Shown piece after piece: positions 6,036 through 7,877 of a stretch of DNA of 7,877 nt; position 1 is the first letter of the stretch, and every line of letters starts with the position of its first letter. Source of the stretch: an uncultured Rothia sp. (lineage in GTDB: Bacteria; Actinomycetota; Actinomycetes; Actinomycetales; Micrococcaceae). The notes beneath the pieces are model-generated. The model was given only the letters and a program-made list of their open reading frames with translations. It did no database searches and was not told the DNA's origin. The stretch lies in NCBI RefSeq assembly GCF_937976295.1, contig NZ_CALJRY010000172.1:1-7877 (forward strand), given 5' to 3'. The translations under genes and the position numbers were made by a program.

Positions 6036-7424
6036 GTGGCAAGGACTGACTCCACCACCCCCATCTGGGGAAAAATCGCTATTGCGGCACTCATTCTCAT
6101 CATTGGCGGTGGATACGTCGTCAAAATGCTCATCGACCCCTTGAGCGGTATGGACTTTTCCATTTACCGTCTGGGCGCGATGACCATTTTCGATAACGAG
6201 GGCTTTACCCAGGAGCTGTACTCCCCGACCCTGAATGACCACGGCATCATCAAGCCGCCGTTCACGTACCCGCCGTTCGCGGCGATGCTGTTTTTGCCGT
6301 TCGCGTTCATGCCCCTGGAAGTCGGCAAGGTCATTATGATTGTCGGTTCGGCTGTGGTGGCGTGGTGGATTTCCACGATCATTTACAACTACGTGAATGC
6401 GCGCGGCCGCGAACTGCCCCTGCAGCAGTACTTTGGTCGTGCCGGCACGATTGCGGTGCTGACCATTCTGGTGGTTTCGGCCGGCCCGTGGCAGCGCACC
6501 CTGGATCTGATTCAGATTAACCCGTTCATTACGGCGCTGATCCTTGCCGATTTTGTGCGCCCGGCGACCCGCGTGCCGCGCGGTGTGCTGATCGGTATTG
6601 CGGGTGGCGTGAAGCTGACCCCGCTCGTGTTTGGTCTGATTCTGCTGGTCCGCCGCGACTGGAAGGGCATTGCGACCCTGGGCGCGACGTTCTTCGGTAC
6701 CGTTGCGCTGGGTTTCATTCTGATGCCTAAGGACGCGTCGGAGTTCTGGTTCTCCGCGCTGACGAACCCCTCGCGTGTGGGTGGCCTGAACTATGTGGAC
6801 AACGTCTCGATTCAGGGCTGGCTACTGCACTTCGGTCTGTCCGAGAGCGCCGCGAAGCCTGTCTACTACGCCCTGGCACTGGTCACGATTGTGCTGACCG
6901 CCGCGCTGCTGTACCAGCTGGAACGCCGCGGTGCCGCGCTGGCGCAGGTGGCGGTGACCGCCTCCCTGATGGTGGCGCTGTCGCCGATTAGCTGGTCGCA
7001 CCACAACGTGTTGCTGCCCCTGCTGGTTGCCGTGTTTATCATGGATGCGTTCCCCACCTATTTTGCGGTTCAGCCGGCGTGGTTGCGCGTGACGGCGACC
7101 GTGTTCGCGGTGGTTGCGGTGCTGGGTCTGTATATTTCTCCGATTAATATTGCGTCGTTGCTTCAGGGCACCTCTGACGGTTTGGAGCAGCTGGCTCCGG
7201 GTGTGTTGGCGGTTTCGGCTATTCCGGAGTTCTGCCTGTGGGTGACGATGATGCTCTGGTCGGTTGCTGCCCTGAGCGCGCCGGTGCGTGGCGCGAAGGT
7301 TGAGCCCGTGCAGTACGGTTCCGTGCGTAGCGACGCGCCGCTGGGCTGGTGGGGCGCCCGTGCCCTGGTGGCTGAGAGCGCCGAATCTGTGCGTGCGGCT
7401 GCTTCTCGGGAGGCGACCGCGTGA
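6036..7424 (+). CDS. GT87 family polyprenyl-phosphate-sugar glycosyltransferase, probably mannosyltransferase
   Basis: Polytopic GT-C enzyme of 462 residues in the DUF2029/GT87 family, whose studied members (PimE, MptC) add alpha-1,2-mannose from polyprenyl-phosphate-mannose to envelope lipids on the outer face. Seen: first helix at about 13-33, then the catalytic-type Asp40 in MDFSIYRLGA, FTYPPF (76-81), LIQINPF (158-164), GVKLTP (191-196), NVSIQGW (256-262) and SPISWSHH (316-323). At least nine hydrophobic segments continue to about residue 416, followed by a soluble C-terminal tail of about 46 residues. The start is GTG at 6036, with AGGA 10 nt upstream (6022-6025). The next in-frame Met (residue 31) would remove the first helix, so GTG is preferred. 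The next gene overlaps the stop codon and is a paralogue. The acceptor cannot be told from sequence, and the sugar is inferred from the family. Confidence 0.88.
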   Translation: MARTDSTTPIWGKIAIAALILIIGGGYVVKMLIDPLSGMDFSIYRLGAMTIFDNEGFTQELYSPTLNDHGIIKPPFTYPPFAAMLFLPFAFMPLEVGKVIMIVGSAVVAWWISTIIYNYVNARGRELPLQQYFGRAGTIAVLTILVVSAGPWQRTLDLIQINPFITALILADFVRPATRVPRGVLIGIAGGVKLTPLVFGLILLVRRDWKGIATLGATFFGTVALGFILMPKDASEFWFSALTNPSRVGGLNYVDNVSIQGWLLHFGLSESAAKPVYYALALVTIVLTAALLYQLERRGAALAQVAVTASLMVALSPISWSHHNVLLPLLVAVFIMDAFPTYFAVQPAWLRVTATVFAVVAVLGLYISPINIASLLQGTSDGLEQLAPGVLAVSAIPEFCLWVTMMLWSVAALSAPVRGAKVEPVQYGSVRSDAPLGWWGARALVAESAESVRAAASREATA

Positions 7425-7877
7425 GCCGCGTGAGTCGCGAAAAGAATCTCGAAAAGAATACCGAGGCGGTAGCGCCTATCATCCCGTGGGCTTCGGCATC
7501 TTCCGCGGTTGCGGAACCGGCCGTTGAGAGTGCCGCAGAGGTACCCGAAGTCTCGGCAACCGCCAAAGAAACCGCTAAGGGAACAACTGCAGAGCCCACA
7601 CAACCTGCGCGTCTTAGCTTCTTTGACCGCATCCCCGGTCTGCGTAGCGGCGCTCTCTGGGCGCACCTGCTGTTCATCCTGGTTGCCCTCTACGCCTTCG
7701 ACTACGTGACGTACGCGGCGGCTGACGATATTTACGTCTACCGCCTGGGCGCTGTCTCCCTGGCGGACGGCCCGGACGGCTACCAGCTGTACACCTTCCG
7801 CACGCGCGGCCTGCCGTTCACCTACCCGCCGTTTGCGGCGCTGCTCTTCTACCCGCTCGCGTTCCTCACCGAACCGC
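7421..7877 (+). CDS. second GT87 glycosyltransferase, 3' end beyond the window
   Basis: An open frame of 152 codons runs to the window edge with no stop. It begins at GTG 7421, overlapping the previous stop codon by 4 bp (GTGA). A good ribosome-binding site, GGGAGG (7408-7413), lies 7 nt upstream; a GTG at 7430 is a weaker alternative. The first 75 or so residues are a charged, Ala/Glu-rich cytoplasmic tail absent from the upstream paralogue, with a small 12-nt tandem repeat encoding REKN/LEKN. A membrane helix (about 78-96) follows, then DDIYVYRLGA with the catalytic-type Asp103, and FTYPPFAALLF from residue 133. Both motifs align closely with the preceding gene (Asp40, FTYPPF 76-81), so the two arose by duplication and are probably co-translated. 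Donor and acceptor are not determinable. Confidence 0.85.
   Translation, partial: MSRVSREKNLEKNTEAVAPIIPWASASSAVAEPAVESAAEVPEVSATAKETAKGTTAEPTQPARLSFFDRIPGLRSGALWAHLLFILVALYAFDYVTYAAADDIYVYRLGAVSLADGPDGYQLYTFRTRGLPFTYPPFAALLFYPLAFLTEP

Noticed and set aside
5937..6242. Leftward open frames opposite the start of the first GT87 gene
   Set aside because: They lie opposite a clear GT87 N-terminus, and no domain is visible.

Overview
The window reads as chromosomal DNA of a high-G+C Gram-positive bacterium (Actinobacteria). The evidence is strong G/C third-position bias, GTG starts on three of the five genes, polyprenyl-phosphate-mannose-type glycosyltransferases (GT87), and a membrane-anchored copper nitrite reductase of the kind seen in Gram-positive nitrate/nitrite reducers. 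A Micrococcales genus such as Rothia would fit, but that is an inference from gene content, not a demonstrated identity. No mobile element, tRNA, rRNA or CRISPR array is visible.

Layout. Bases 1-260 hold no supportable gene. A soluble cytochrome P450 runs rightward (261-1472) and converges on a leftward membrane-anchored lytic transglycosylase (1678-2589). About 205 bp of hairpin-rich sequence separates the two, including a strong GC-rich stem-loop at 1495-1535. Bases 2590-2815 hold the 5' region of the transglycosylase and a long hairpin (2712-2759) that looks like the terminator of the next leftward gene. That gene (2816-5695) encodes a 959-residue fusion: about 13 transmembrane helices with many histidines, then a blue-copper cupredoxin domain, then a complete two-domain NirK/AniA-type nitrite reductase. 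All type 1 and type 2 copper ligands and both catalytic residues are present. A 340-bp divergent intergenic region (5696-6035) carries a perfect TATAAT box for the reductase and two separate sets of tandem near-identical repeats, one facing each gene. Rightward from there run two GT87 paralogues, the first complete (6036-7424) and the second (from 7421) overlapping it by 4 bp and cut by the window end.

How the genes work together. The reductase probably takes electrons from the quinone pool through its membrane part, passes them to the cupredoxin copper and then to the NirK coppers, and reduces nitrite to nitric oxide on the outer face. This would be a self-contained tethered enzyme suited to a cell without a true periplasm. 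The GT87 pair probably adds mannose (or a related sugar) from a polyprenyl-phosphate donor to a cell-envelope glycolipid or glycan on the outer face. The transglycosylase cuts peptidoglycan. The P450 has no redox partner gene in the window and its substrate cannot be deduced. Apart from the GT87 pair, nothing suggests a single operon: each gene has its own start region or terminator-like hairpin.

Most notable points: the three-part nitrite reductase, the tandem operator-like repeats on either side of the divergent promoter region, the missing I-helix acid in the P450, and the abrupt codon-usage change in the last 50 or so codons of the P450.
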